A stretch of DNA of 62,707 nucleotides. Origin: Clostridiales bacterium. Its GTDB lineage: Bacteria; Bacillota; Clostridia; Christensenellales; Aristaeellaceae. Positions within the stretch are counted from its first letter, which is position 1. Each line of letters starts with the position of its first letter. The stretch covers positions 1 through 62,707 of the forward strand of contig SVGN01000011.1 in NCBI GenBank assembly GCA_015056315.1, written 5' to 3'. The position numbers and the translations under genes are program-made. Below are positions 51,451 through 60,180 of this stretch, piece after piece. The notes beneath the pieces are model-generated. The model saw only the letters and a list, made by a program, of their open reading frames with translations. It searched no databases and was not told where the DNA came from.

Positions 51451-52809
51451 ATGCATATTCTGGTGGTCAACGGCAGCCCCAAGGGCGAGAACAGCATCAC
51501 GCTGCAAACGGCGCTCTATCTGGAAAAACGCTACCCGGAGCACAGCTTTGAGGTGCTGCATGCGGGGCACCGCATCAAGGCACTGGAGAAGGATTTCTCT
51601 CCGGCCATGAAGGCGCTGGAGGTGGCCCAGCTGGTTCTGTTCGCCTACCCGGTGTATACCTTTATCGCCCCCTGCCAGCTGCACCGCTTTATTGAACTGA
51701 TGAAGGAGCATAGCGCGCCCGTAGCGGGCAAGTACATGAGCCAGATCAGCACCTCCAAGCATTTTTACGATGTGACCGCTCACCGATATGTGGAGGAGAA
51801 TGCACAGGATATGGGCATGAAGGCCCTGCGGGGCCTCTCTGCGGATATGGACGATCTTCTGACCGAGAAAGGGCAGCGGGAAGCGGAGCTGTTCTTTGAG
51901 CACCTGCTGTGGAGCATGGAGCAGGGCTATTGGGAGTCTGTGCTCCCGAAGCCGGAGGCCTGTGCCCCGGTGCCTGCCACGATGCCGGAGGCTGCCGCCG
52001 CGCCGGAAGACAAGCCCGGTGATGTGGTCATCGTGGCCGATCTGGCAGAGGGCGACGAGCAGCTGGCCCGCATGGTGGAGCGCTTCCGTCGGGTGCTGGG
52101 CAGAAAGACCCGGCTGGTCAATCTGCGGGAGTATCCCTTCAAGGGCGGCTGTCTGGGCTGCTTCAACTGCGCCACTGATGGTGTTTGCATCTACAAGGAT
52201 GGCTTTGACGAGTTCCTGCGCAAGCAGGTGCAGAGCGGCGAGGCCATCGTGTATGCCTTCACCATCCGGGATCATTCCATGGGCGCACTTTTCAAGATGT
52301 ATGATGACCGGCAGTTCTGCAACGGCCACCGTACGGTTACCGTGGGCATGCCGGTGGGCTACCTGGTCAGCGGTGCCTACAGCGTGGAGGAGAACCTGCG
52401 CACCATCGTGGAAGGCCGCTCTCAGGTGGGGCAGAACCCGCTGGCGGGCGTCGCGACCGACGAAGCCGATACCGATCGCGCCATCGACCGGATGGCCGCC
52501 ACGCTTGAGCGTATGCTGAGCGTGGGCTACCGCCAGCCCAAGAATTTCCTTGGCGTGGGCGGCATGAAGATCTTCCGGGATCTGATCTACCAGATGCAGG
52601 GCATGATGAAAGCGGATCACCGCTTTTACAAGCAGCATGGCGAGTACGATTTCCCCCAGAAGAACAAGGGGCTCATCCTGAAGATGTATCTGGTGGGGGC
52701 ACTGCTTTCCTCTCCTAAGATCAAAGCCAAGATGGGCAACAAGATGAACGAGGGCATGCTGGCTCCCTACCGCAAGGTGCTGGAGGGCATCGGCAGCAGG
52801 AAGGGCTGA
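51451..52809 (+). CDS. Tandem flavodoxin-like protein
   Basis: The 452-residue protein appears to be two flavodoxin-like units in one chain. Residues 1-175 begin MHILVVNGSPKGENSITLQ with an FMN loop. Residues about 190-370 restart with DVVIVADLAEGDEQLARM and contain the cysteine cluster GGCLGCFNCATDGVC. A C-terminal tail of about 80 residues has no clear family. The second unit has a poor phosphate loop but keeps the Cys cluster, so electron passage between the two units is conceivable. It starts at the ATG after GGAGGGG; the in-frame extension upstream crosses a terminator and is rejected. Confidence 0.72.
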   Translation: MHILVVNGSPKGENSITLQTALYLEKRYPEHSFEVLHAGHRIKALEKDFSPAMKALEVAQLVLFAYPVYTFIAPCQLHRFIELMKEHSAPVAGKYMSQISTSKHFYDVTAHRYVEENAQDMGMKALRGLSADMDDLLTEKGQREAELFFEHLLWSMEQGYWESVLPKPEACAPVPATMPEAAAAPEDKPGDVVIVADLAEGDEQLARMVERFRRVLGRKTRLVNLREYPFKGGCLGCFNCATDGVCIYKDGFDEFLRKQVQSGEAIVYAFTIRDHSMGALFKMYDDRQFCNGHRTVTVGMPVGYLVSGAYSVEENLRTIVEGRSQVGQNPLAGVATDEADTDRAIDRMAATLERMLSVGYRQPKNFLGVGGMKIFRDLIYQMQGMMKADHRFYKQHGEYDFPQKNKGLILKMYLVGALLSSPKIKAKMGNKMNEGMLAPYRKVLEGIGSRKG

Positions 52810-52860
52810 CCGGAAGGATCGCCGGGTGCTGCGCCGCACACGACTGCAAGCAGCAAAGCA

Positions 52861-52905
52861 AAAAGCGCTCCGCTCTCCCGCAGATGGGGGAGCGGAGCAC
52901 TTTTG
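52861..52905. terminator. Bidirectional terminator
   Basis: A long stem (about 52865-52879 with 52886-52900, with small mismatches) carries T-rich flanks on both strands. It separates the convergent tandem-flavodoxin and GltS-like genes. Confidence 0.85.
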
Positions 52906-52939
52906 CTATGATCGTTTTGTTGGATAACGGTCAGGACCC

Positions 52940-54340
52940 TCAGGCCTCGGGGGCTTGCTTGGCGGCGGCAGCGGCCTTTTTTTCCTTCTTGAGAAGGAAC
53001 CAGGTGAGCGCCATAAAGTACAGGATCGCCAGACCCAGCGTTACAAAGCACATCAGGTCGCTGCGGGAGGCCAGGGAAACAAAGACCAGCATGGGCGCAC
53101 CCAGAATGATGGCGTAGCTGCTGCCCAGCACCAGATTGCCGGAGGCGGGGGTCATCAGCTCGGGGTCGATCTCGCGCAGCAGCAGCACGCCGGAGCCGAT
53201 GGTGCCCGTCAGCATGCCGTACATAGAGATGAGACCTTCGTTGGCATAGTCGCCGTAGGTCCTGGTGCAGACCTTCTTCAGGTAAAACCAGGTAACCAGC
53301 GCACCCAGCACCACCATCAGCAGGAAGGGGATCCACAGACCGGTCAGGTCTTCCATATTGATGGAGGCGATGCCGCAGATGATCATAATGTCGAAGAAGA
53401 AGCCGGAGATGCGGTTGAGCAGGTAGTTGTTCTGGTACTGCCGGGTGATCAGCCTGATCTTACGGCTCTTATCCAGCACCACACGGGTCAGCATGGCCAG
53501 CACGGAGCCGATGATGAAGTTGAAGCCCCACAGCAGCGAGTTGACCGTTTTGCCCAGCCCGGGGGAGATGGCCGAGATGGCGGAGGTGAGCCCCCAGGTG
53601 AGCAGATAGGTGAGCAGGTAGACGATCAGCACCAGCGCCACCTGCACGGAGAGCTTATCGATAGAGTCGGAAACGGGGATCTCGTTCTTATCCTGAAAAT
53701 AATCGGCAGATAGATTCTCGCTTTCGTGCACGCCCACCTGGCCTTTCAGCAGGCCCTTCTTGGCCCAGCGGTTGAGCATGATCACGCCCACCACACAGGC
53801 GCACAGGTAACCGGCGGCGGCAATGGCCAGGCCAAAGCTGCGGCCGCCCACAAAGCCCATACCCTCATAGGTGGTGCCGATGTTGTTGGCCTGCCCGGGG
53901 CCCTGGCCGTAGCCCATGGGCAGCAGCAGACCGGCGGCCTTGAACAGATCGGGCTTCAGGGTATAGGCCAACCCGATGGTAATCAGCAAACCGGTAATGC
54001 CCTGCACCAGATAGGTGCCCACGATGATCGCACCCGACTTGAAGCCCACGGAGCGGCCCTCGTTCTTTTCCTTGTTCACCGTGCGCAACGACATGGCGAT
54101 AAAGCCCATGGCAATGGTGTGGTACACCAACATCTCCAGAATGTCCCCATCGGGCACGAACAGGCCGGTATACTTGAAAGCCAGCAGAATAAAGCCTGCC
54201 AGCACCGATACCGGCATCAGCGAACGGCGGAAGAAGGGGATGCGGCGGCGCAGGATGTTGGCCAGGAGAACGGACACGGCCAGCATGCCCATCTGAATGA
54301 TGAAATTCCAAAGCGGTTGGTTTGCGGCAGAATAATCCAT
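52940..54340 (-). CDS. GltS-like sodium:glutamate symporter family protein
   Basis: The 466-residue polytopic membrane protein has about twelve hydrophobic helices. GltS-like features include YGQGPGQANNIGTTYEGMGF and the later YGMLTGTIGSGVLLLREIDP, which resemble the paired pore loops of this family. Glutamate is the usual ligand, but the family is diverse. It lies 3 nt after the PlsC-type gene, so the two are cotranscribed; CAGGAGG precedes the ATG. Confidence 0.78.
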   Translation of the reverse strand: MDYSAANQPLWNFIIQMGMLAVSVLLANILRRRIPFFRRSLMPVSVLAGFILLAFKYTGLFVPDGDILEMLVYHTIAMGFIAMSLRTVNKEKNEGRSVGFKSGAIIVGTYLVQGITGLLITIGLAYTLKPDLFKAAGLLLPMGYGQGPGQANNIGTTYEGMGFVGGRSFGLAIAAAGYLCACVVGVIMLNRWAKKGLLKGQVGVHESENLSADYFQDKNEIPVSDSIDKLSVQVALVLIVYLLTYLLTWGLTSAISAISPGLGKTVNSLLWGFNFIIGSVLAMLTRVVLDKSRKIRLITRQYQNNYLLNRISGFFFDIMIICGIASINMEDLTGLWIPFLLMVVLGALVTWFYLKKVCTRTYGDYANEGLISMYGMLTGTIGSGVLLLREIDPELMTPASGNLVLGSSYAIILGAPMLVFVSLASRSDLMCFVTLGLAILYFMALTWFLLKKEKKAAAAAKQAPEA

Positions 54341-54343
54341 GGA

Positions 54344-55501
54344 TCAAACCTCCTGTTGCTTTTCGGCTTTTGTGTTTTGCCATGCCAGCACATATTTGCG
54401 CATACAGCAGCCGGGGGTGTGGCATTTCAGTTCATAGTAAGCATCGAGGCAGGAGAAGATGAGCCGGTTGGTTCGCACGATGGCCATGTTGCCGATGTCG
54501 GAAAGGGCCAGCCTGTGCTCGCCGATCTGCAGTACACCGTCTGCCAGTGCGAGCCGGCCCTCTGCCAGGGTGTGGGTGGTGTGGTCGTCGTCCACTTTGA
54601 TAAAGGTAACGTTATCATCGGCGATGCTGCCGCCTGCGGGCTGAAAATCGCCGGTGCGGTAGGCCTCCAGCTGCCAGCTTTCCCACTGGGCCAGGGTCTC
54701 GAAGGGCTGGGCGGGCTCTAAAAAGCCGGTCTCGGTGAGGCGTACGGTATGCCCGCAGGCGCAGTGCAGGTGCTCGCCCTCGCTGTGCAGCGCACCCAGC
54801 TGTTTGCATGCCGGGCAGATGAACAGCGCCCCCTCCAGATAGTTGGCACGGTTCTTGCCCTTGTAGGCCACCGGGTTTTCCCGCTGGTTCTGCCAGGTAT
54901 CCTCGGCGATATCGCTGTTGATGGCGTTGAGGATCTCTTCCTTTTTCATGGCCTTCAGCTGCTCGGGGGTGTAAACGCCCACCACATGGCCGTGCATTTT
55001 GCCCCGGCGCAGCCCCTTGCCCCAGCGGGGGTTGGTCAGGTAGCCGCCCTCGATGCGGTAGGTGAGCAGCGTGGCACCGCTGATCTGCGCCAGCATGGCG
55101 GTGGCGGGCAGCACGGGGGTGCTGAGGCCGTCCCAGGAGGTCTCGCCGGAGCCGAAAATGCAGACCGATTGCCCTGCCCGCAGCTGCCGCAGGCAGGCCA
55201 TGGCGGTATCCATACCGGTGGAGCCTTTGCGGCGCGGGATCACCGCTACCAGCCACCGGATCAGCTTGCTCAGCCAGCCCATGCGGAACAGGTGCTCGCT
55301 GGCAACAAAGCTGATCTGCTGCTTTCGAAAGCTCATGGACAGGAGCAGAGGATCCCAGTTGGTAACGTGGTTGGAGATGATCAGGCAGGGCTCCTGCCGG
55401 GAAGCCTTATCGTGGGTAAAGGCAAAGCGGGTAACCAGATAGGGCCGTGCCACCGTGTAGAGGATCTTCCATATCAAACGGTGCCGTTTGGTAGCGTCCA
55501 T
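54344..55501 (-). CDS. PlsC-type acyltransferase with C-terminal Cys-rich and PH-like extension
   Basis: The 385-residue protein begins with a lysophospholipid acyltransferase domain (about 1-210): SNHVTNWDP is the NHxxxxD catalytic motif and SGETSW a second family block. The rest is unusual. A zinc-ribbon-like stretch, CPACKQLGALHSEGEHLHCAC (about 245-265), is followed by a beta-rich segment (about 300-375) resembling a PH-like domain. The start at 55501 follows AGGAGG; the upstream in-frame extension lacks a ribosome site. It may be a membrane-lipid enzyme with a self-regulatory tail. Confidence 0.78.
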   Translation of the reverse strand: MDATKRHRLIWKILYTVARPYLVTRFAFTHDKASRQEPCLIISNHVTNWDPLLLSMSFRKQQISFVASEHLFRMGWLSKLIRWLVAVIPRRKGSTGMDTAMACLRQLRAGQSVCIFGSGETSWDGLSTPVLPATAMLAQISGATLLTYRIEGGYLTNPRWGKGLRRGKMHGHVVGVYTPEQLKAMKKEEILNAINSDIAEDTWQNQRENPVAYKGKNRANYLEGALFICPACKQLGALHSEGEHLHCACGHTVRLTETGFLEPAQPFETLAQWESWQLEAYRTGDFQPAGGSIADDNVTFIKVDDDHTTHTLAEGRLALADGVLQIGEHRLALSDIGNMAIVRTNRLIFSCLDAYYELKCHTPGCCMRKYVLAWQNTKAEKQQEV

Positions 55502-55556
55502 AGGGGCCTCCTGAAGTAAAATGAAATAGCAATAAATGCAATGCATTAATATGAAC

Positions 55557-55586
55557 ATCATAAACCTTGGGGGGCAGATATGTCAA
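55557..55586 (-). promoter_or_regulatory. Promoter of the PlsC-GltS operon
   Basis: Minus strand: TTGACA at 55586-55581, 18-bp spacer, TATGAT at 55562-55557. Confidence 0.75.
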
Positions 55587-55618
55587 GAAAGCATCGTTTA
55601 TCCGGAATACAGTTGCCC

Positions 55619-55647
55619 TTGTCAATCGGCGCTGGGCGTGATATTCT
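55619..55647 (+). promoter_or_regulatory. Promoter of the BY-kinase-like gene
   Basis: TTGTCA (55619-55624), 17-bp spacer, TATTCT (55642-55647), 32 nt before the start codon. Confidence 0.72.
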
Positions 55648-55679
55648 ATGGTGGGAACTAATGCAGGGAGGCGATGGGT

Positions 55680-57056
55680 ATGCTGCGCAGAGCAGGCCGC
55701 AGGTGGATGCGTTCACTGGGCTGGATACTGCTTTTTACCTTTGTCATCACGCTCACGGTGGGCATCTACATCCGCTTTTTTGAGCCGGAGCGCTACATTG
55801 CCGATTACCTGCTCTGTGCCGTGCCCAGGCAGGAGGGGCAGCGGCCCGCGCCCCTGAGCATGTGGATGCTCCTGCGGGATTTTGACCGCCTTCTGGACGA
55901 GGATGCCTTCCGCTACCGGATCGTAGCAGAGACCGCCAGCGATGGCAAGACCTTCGTCAGCGCCCGTGGCAATGCGGGCGATCATATGGTCACCATCCGT
56001 GCTGTCGGGCAGGATGAGCAGATCGTGACCGGTCTGGCCAACGCTGTTGGCGATGTGCTGGCAGCCGACGCCGAAAGGATGCTTGGCCTTGCATCGGTAG
56101 AGACCGTGCACCGGGCAGAGCTGATGCCGCAGCCCGGCCCCCGGGAGGAGTTGCTCCGCACGCTGGCGGCCATGCTCATCTCCTTTGGGCTTTTTTCGCT
56201 GCTGGCGGTGCTGTTTGGCTCCCGCCGGGAGCCGGTGTGTTGGGGGCATGTGCCCGAGGAGCTGGAGCTCAGCCAGCTGGGCCAGGTGGCGGATTGCGAC
56301 AAGGCCTGCGAAAGCTGCGCCGCCAGGCTGAGCCGCAGCGCCGGAAAAACAAAGAAAAAAGCCGCCGACGGCAGGCTTTTGGCCCATGTGGATCGTTTGG
56401 TTCGCGAAGGGGTGGCCGAGGTGGCACAGGTCATCCGCACCGATGCGGAGCAGCAGAGCAGCTCTGTTGCCATCACCGGTGTGCGGGCCGAGGATGATGC
56501 CGCCCAGCTGGCGGTGCTGCTTGGGCAGACGCTGGCAGACGAAGGCTACTCTGTGCTCATGCTGGAGATGGATGGCGACCGGCCCATGCTGGGGCACTAT
56601 CTGGGCGTTTCCGGCCGCGTGGATGTGGTGGACTGCCTCAAGGACAGCACCCGCCTGCCCTACGCGCTGCTGGGCACCTCCGGCAAGAACCTGCACCTGA
56701 TCGATTGCTGCCATGATGGCGAGACCGTACGCAAGGCAGCGGCTTCCGCCAAGTGCCGGAGCTTTGTTCGGGATGCCCTGACCATTTACGATTATGTACT
56801 CATCCATACGCCCCCGGCCAGCTTTGGCAACGGTGCCGCCGCCATCGGCAGCGCCGCCGACCGTACCGTGCTGGTCGCCCGGGATGCCCGCTACACCGCC
56901 AAGGAGCTGAACAGTCTGGCGGTGGGGCTCAGGCAGCGGGCCGTCAACCTGATCGGCGTTGTGTTCTCCGGCGTTCGCAAGCGCCAGCTGCGCAGCATTT
57001 ATCAGGACGATGGCAGGCCCTACCGGCAGGAGGGCAAAGAAACGGCGCAGCTTTGA
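55680..57056 (+). CDS. Wzz/BY-kinase-like fusion with degenerate P-loop
   Basis: The 458-residue protein has two membrane helices (about 11-30 and 152-174) flanking an extracytoplasmic loop, like polysaccharide co-polymerases. A cytoplasmic P-loop domain (about 260-430) resembles bacterial tyrosine kinases. Walker A' (VLMLEMDGDRPMLGHYLGV) and Walker B (YDYVLIHTPPASFG) are recognisable, but the Walker A position reads VAITGVRAEDDAAQLAVLL and lacks the GKT/S needed for ATP binding. The C-terminus ends in YQDDGRPYRQEG with two tyrosines instead of a typical Tyr cluster. It is probably a pseudokinase or chain-length regulator. Start at the ATG 8 nt after GGAGG. Confidence 0.75.
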   Translation: MLRRAGRRWMRSLGWILLFTFVITLTVGIYIRFFEPERYIADYLLCAVPRQEGQRPAPLSMWMLLRDFDRLLDEDAFRYRIVAETASDGKTFVSARGNAGDHMVTIRAVGQDEQIVTGLANAVGDVLAADAERMLGLASVETVHRAELMPQPGPREELLRTLAAMLISFGLFSLLAVLFGSRREPVCWGHVPEELELSQLGQVADCDKACESCAARLSRSAGKTKKKAADGRLLAHVDRLVREGVAEVAQVIRTDAEQQSSSVAITGVRAEDDAAQLAVLLGQTLADEGYSVLMLEMDGDRPMLGHYLGVSGRVDVVDCLKDSTRLPYALLGTSGKNLHLIDCCHDGETVRKAAASAKCRSFVRDALTIYDYVLIHTPPASFGNGAAAIGSAADRTVLVARDARYTAKELNSLAVGLRQRAVNLIGVVFSGVRKRQLRSIYQDDGRPYRQEGKETAQL

Positions 57057-57098
57057 CAGCTGCCCCTGTGTGAATGATCGCTGACAGGAGGAAGACAG

Positions 57099-58163
57099 AT
57101 GGATCTTCTGAAAACGCTTGTGCTGTACATGGCCATGGTCTATGCCTCATCCGTGCAGACCATGCCGGATCCGGAGGCTTACATGGCTGAGCATGTTACC
57201 CCTGCCCCCACGGCGGTGGTGGCCACCGCCACGCCTGAGCCTACCCCCAGCGCTACGCCTGTGCCCACGGTACAGGTGTCTCCCAACCCGGAATACAAGG
57301 CCCTGCAGATGGGCGACAGCAGCGATGCGGTGCTACGGCTGCAGCAGACCCTTGCCGAGTACGGGTATTATGAGGGAGAACTGGATGGCCGCTACGGCAA
57401 CCAGACCCGTATGGCGGTGGAGAAGTTCCAGTATAACCACGGCCTCTACGCGGATGGCATCGCGGGCAAGTATACCCTGTCTGTGCTTTACGACAGCCAG
57501 CAGGTGCGCTATGCTGCGCCCACCGCAACGCCCACCCCGCCTGCCGATAACCTGACCGTGGCGCTGCCCACCCAGACAGCCCCCACGGAGACGCCCGCTC
57601 CCGCCGATACCCCTGCGCCCTCCGAGAGTCCTGCTCCGGAGGCAAGCGAGGCTCCCGCCGGGGCAGAGCCCACCGAGGAGCCGGTGCTCACCCCTGCACC
57701 TACCCAAAAGCCTGCCATGGAAGCCATGGAGGGCTGGGTGATCCGCCTTGCGGGGTCGGATCAGCCGCTGGTCATCGAAAAGAAGCAGGGACGGGAGACC
57801 GTTACCGAGGCTGTGCTGCCCTGCCGTGTGGGCGAGGCGGTCTATCTGCCGCTGGTGCCTGTTTTGGAGGCTCACGGCATTCTGGTCATCTCCTCCACCG
57901 ATGTGGTGGATAAGCTGGAGATCGGCTATGCGCTGAACGATCACCTCTACCGGCTGGCCTTTACCGAGGATCGCAACGGCGAGCCGGTTGCGCTGGAGAC
58001 CTATCAGGATGATGCGCCCCTGCCGCTGGAGGTGGCCGATATCCGCAAGCTGGACGGCATCTACTACCTGCCCTCCGGCAGCGTGATCGCCCTGACCGGC
58101 CTTGAGGCAGAGGTGGATGAAGCCGCTATGGTGGTCTCCGTTTCGCTGCCCGGCGCCCGGTGA
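57099..58163 (+). CDS. Peptidoglycan-binding protein with Pro-rich stalk and copper-amine-oxidase-like domain
   Basis: The 354-residue protein has a short N-terminal membrane segment (LLKTLVLYMAMVYASS). Then come a Thr/Pro stalk, a PG_binding_1 repeat (about 66-125: LQQTLAEYGYYEGELDGRYGNQTRM), a second Pro/Ala/Glu-rich stalk (about 140-205) and a C-terminal domain (about 215-354). That last part resembles copper-amine-oxidase N-terminal-type domains (AVYLPLVPVLEAHGILV, KLDGIYYLPSGSVIALTG). It should sit at the cell surface. It is 42 nt after the BY-kinase-like gene, so they are probably cotranscribed. Confidence 0.78.
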   Translation: MDLLKTLVLYMAMVYASSVQTMPDPEAYMAEHVTPAPTAVVATATPEPTPSATPVPTVQVSPNPEYKALQMGDSSDAVLRLQQTLAEYGYYEGELDGRYGNQTRMAVEKFQYNHGLYADGIAGKYTLSVLYDSQQVRYAAPTATPTPPADNLTVALPTQTAPTETPAPADTPAPSESPAPEASEAPAGAEPTEEPVLTPAPTQKPAMEAMEGWVIRLAGSDQPLVIEKKQGRETVTEAVLPCRVGEAVYLPLVPVLEAHGILVISSTDVVDKLEIGYALNDHLYRLAFTEDRNGEPVALETYQDDAPLPLEVADIRKLDGIYYLPSGSVIALTGLEAEVDEAAMVVSVSLPGAR

Positions 58164-58200
58164 ACATAACCCAACAACGAACTGTAAGGATGTGAAACAT

Positions 58201-59301
58201 TTGCTGAGGGAGAGCTTTCTGCATGCAGAGGCTTTTGATATGACCATGTCCATGCTCCGCCTGAAGCAGGTGGAGGCTTGCGAACGGCGGCTGTTCAATT
58301 GTCCGGAGAAGGCGCTTTTTGATGCCGATGCCACCGATACGGATGCGCAGGCGCTGCTGCTTGCCTCCTTTGATAACGACGGTGGTCTTGCCCGGCGACG
58401 CCTTCTGACCATTGGCGAGCTGCGGGCTGCCGTTCTGAGCCGCCTGCCGCTGGAATCGCAGTTTCTGGATATGGACGAGCGTTATCTGCTGGGGCTGCTG
58501 GTGAGCCATAACGGCGAATTGCTGCTGGATGATCCCGAAAGGGTGGGTGCGGCAGAATCGCTGGTACGCCGCCTGTGGTGCAGCGTGCGCCCGGAGAACG
58601 GCAAGTGGCATCTGCACCTGCCTGCACCTCTGCTGGAGCCGCTGTCTGTGGCGTTGAACAACTTTGATAAAAGCCCCCTGTGGATGCTGCTGCGCCAGTT
58701 CGAGGGCGCTGTGGACAGCCAGCTTTACGCCGCCGGTATGCTGCACGAGAAGCAGCCTATGGCGCTGTTCCTTTCCACCGTGATCGGGCGGGACGATTGG
58801 CTCTCCAGAGACGTGGCCCGCCGCTATATGAAAGCCTGCTTCGATTATGTGGTGGATTACAACGGCGATCTGGTATTGCTGCACCCGGGCCTTGCCGAGC
58901 CGGATGCCATGCTGCGCAGCCAGCTGGCGGTGGGCGCTGCGGCTGTGGAGGAGGAACTGGTGCGGGAGAACATCGCTGCCAGCCTGTACAGCACCAGCGC
59001 AGAGGAGCGCCTCATGCAGGCGCTGCTGCACGGCTCTGTGGATATGATGCCCGAGGAGCGCATCCCCCACGAGCAGATGTGTGCTGCTTTACAGGATGCG
59101 GTGCGCCCCGATTACCGGGCAGAGGAGTGTGCGGAGGATCTGCGTCTGCTCATCAAACAGGGCTATGCCTATGAAGAGATCTACGAAGCCATGAAGACCA
59201 TGCTCTCCACGATGCCTACCAAGGCCATGGAGGATGCCCTGCGGGAATTGTACCTGAGCACGCCCCGCTGGAAGGGTCTCAGGGCTGCAAGGGTGCAGTA
59301 A
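58201..59301 (+). CDS. Uncharacterised protein, helical, cytoplasmic
   Basis: I do not recognise this protein. The open frame of about 366 residues has no signal peptide, no membrane segment and no familiar motif. It appears mostly alpha-helical, with many Leu, Ala, Glu and Arg (AESLVRRLWCSV, AALQDAVRPDYRAEECAEDLRLLIKQGYAYEEIYEAM). The start is uncertain: TTG at 58201 is ten nt after TAAGGA and is my choice; GTG at 58192 and ATG at 58240 are alternatives. It ends at 59301 and the RluA-type gene starts at 59302, so the two are translationally adjacent. Confidence 0.6.
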   Translation: MLRESFLHAEAFDMTMSMLRLKQVEACERRLFNCPEKALFDADATDTDAQALLLASFDNDGGLARRRLLTIGELRAAVLSRLPLESQFLDMDERYLLGLLVSHNGELLLDDPERVGAAESLVRRLWCSVRPENGKWHLHLPAPLLEPLSVALNNFDKSPLWMLLRQFEGAVDSQLYAAGMLHEKQPMALFLSTVIGRDDWLSRDVARRYMKACFDYVVDYNGDLVLLHPGLAEPDAMLRSQLAVGAAAVEEELVRENIAASLYSTSAEERLMQALLHGSVDMMPEERIPHEQMCAALQDAVRPDYRAEECAEDLRLLIKQGYAYEEIYEAMKTMLSTMPTKAMEDALRELYLSTPRWKGLRAARVQ

Positions 59302-60171
59302 ATGAAGCTGTATACATTCACCATCCCGGAGGAACTGGAGTCCGGCAGGCTGTACCCGCTGGTGCGCCGCATGCTGCCCCTGCTGCCGGAGCATGTGATC
59401 CGGGAGGCATTCGATAAGCGGGATGTAAAGCAGAACGGGCAGCGCTGCGGCAGGGATGCAAAGGCTGTTCCCGGGGCGGAGGTGCGGCTCTACACCCCCT
59501 ACGAGGAGGAAGCCGCTGCGGTGCCCATCGTTTATGTGGATGAGAACATCCTGGTGGTGCACAAGCCTGCCGGGGTCAGCTGCCAGGCGGATGCCAAGGG
59601 CGGTGTGACCATAGAGGCGCTGGCGTATCGTGCCCTGCTGGCCAAAGAGCCGGATGCGGCCTGCCCGGTGGTCTGCCACCGGCTGGATAACCGTACCGAG
59701 GGCCTGTTGCTGCTGGCCAGAAACAAAGAGGCACAGGCGGCGATGGAGGAGGCCTTCTACCACCATTTGATCCGCAAACGGTATATATGCCTGGTACGGG
59801 GCACACCGGAGCCGAAGGAAAGGACGCTTCGGGCGTATCTGCGCAAGGATGCCGAAAAAGCCCGGGTGCAGGTGCTCCGGCATGAGGCTCCCGGTGCGCT
59901 GCCCATCATTACCGAGTACCGGGTGGCGGAGGCGGGGGAGTGTGCCCGGCTGGTGGTCACCCTGCATACGGGGCGCACCCACCAGATCCGGGCGCAGATG
60001 GCAGCCATCGGGCACCCGCTTCTGGGCGACGACCTGTACGGCGACCGTGCCTTCAACAAGCAGCATAAGACCCGCAAGCTGATGCTCTGCGCCACCGAGC
60101 TGCGTTTTGCACTGGAGGGCCCCTTCAGCTACCTCAATGAGCTGAAGCTCACCACCAAACCAAGCTTTTGA
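59302..60171 (+). CDS. RluA-family pseudouridine synthase
   Basis: The 289-residue enzyme has the catalytic HRLDNRTEGLLLLARN motif (Asp129), followed by KRYICLVRG and LHTGRTHQIRAQMAAIGHPLLGDDLYG. It isomerises uridine to pseudouridine in rRNA or tRNA. An S4-like N-terminal region (residues 1-65, HVIREAFDKRDVKQNG) is present. Its ATG directly follows the TAA of the preceding gene. The target site cannot be inferred. Confidence 0.92.
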   Translation: MKLYTFTIPEELESGRLYPLVRRMLPLLPEHVIREAFDKRDVKQNGQRCGRDAKAVPGAEVRLYTPYEEEAAAVPIVYVDENILVVHKPAGVSCQADAKGGVTIEALAYRALLAKEPDAACPVVCHRLDNRTEGLLLLARNKEAQAAMEEAFYHHLIRKRYICLVRGTPEPKERTLRAYLRKDAEKARVQVLRHEAPGALPIITEYRVAEAGECARLVVTLHTGRTHQIRAQMAAIGHPLLGDDLYGDRAFNKQHKTRKLMLCATELRFALEGPFSYLNELKLTTKPSF

Positions 60172-60180
60172 TCGGGTGTG

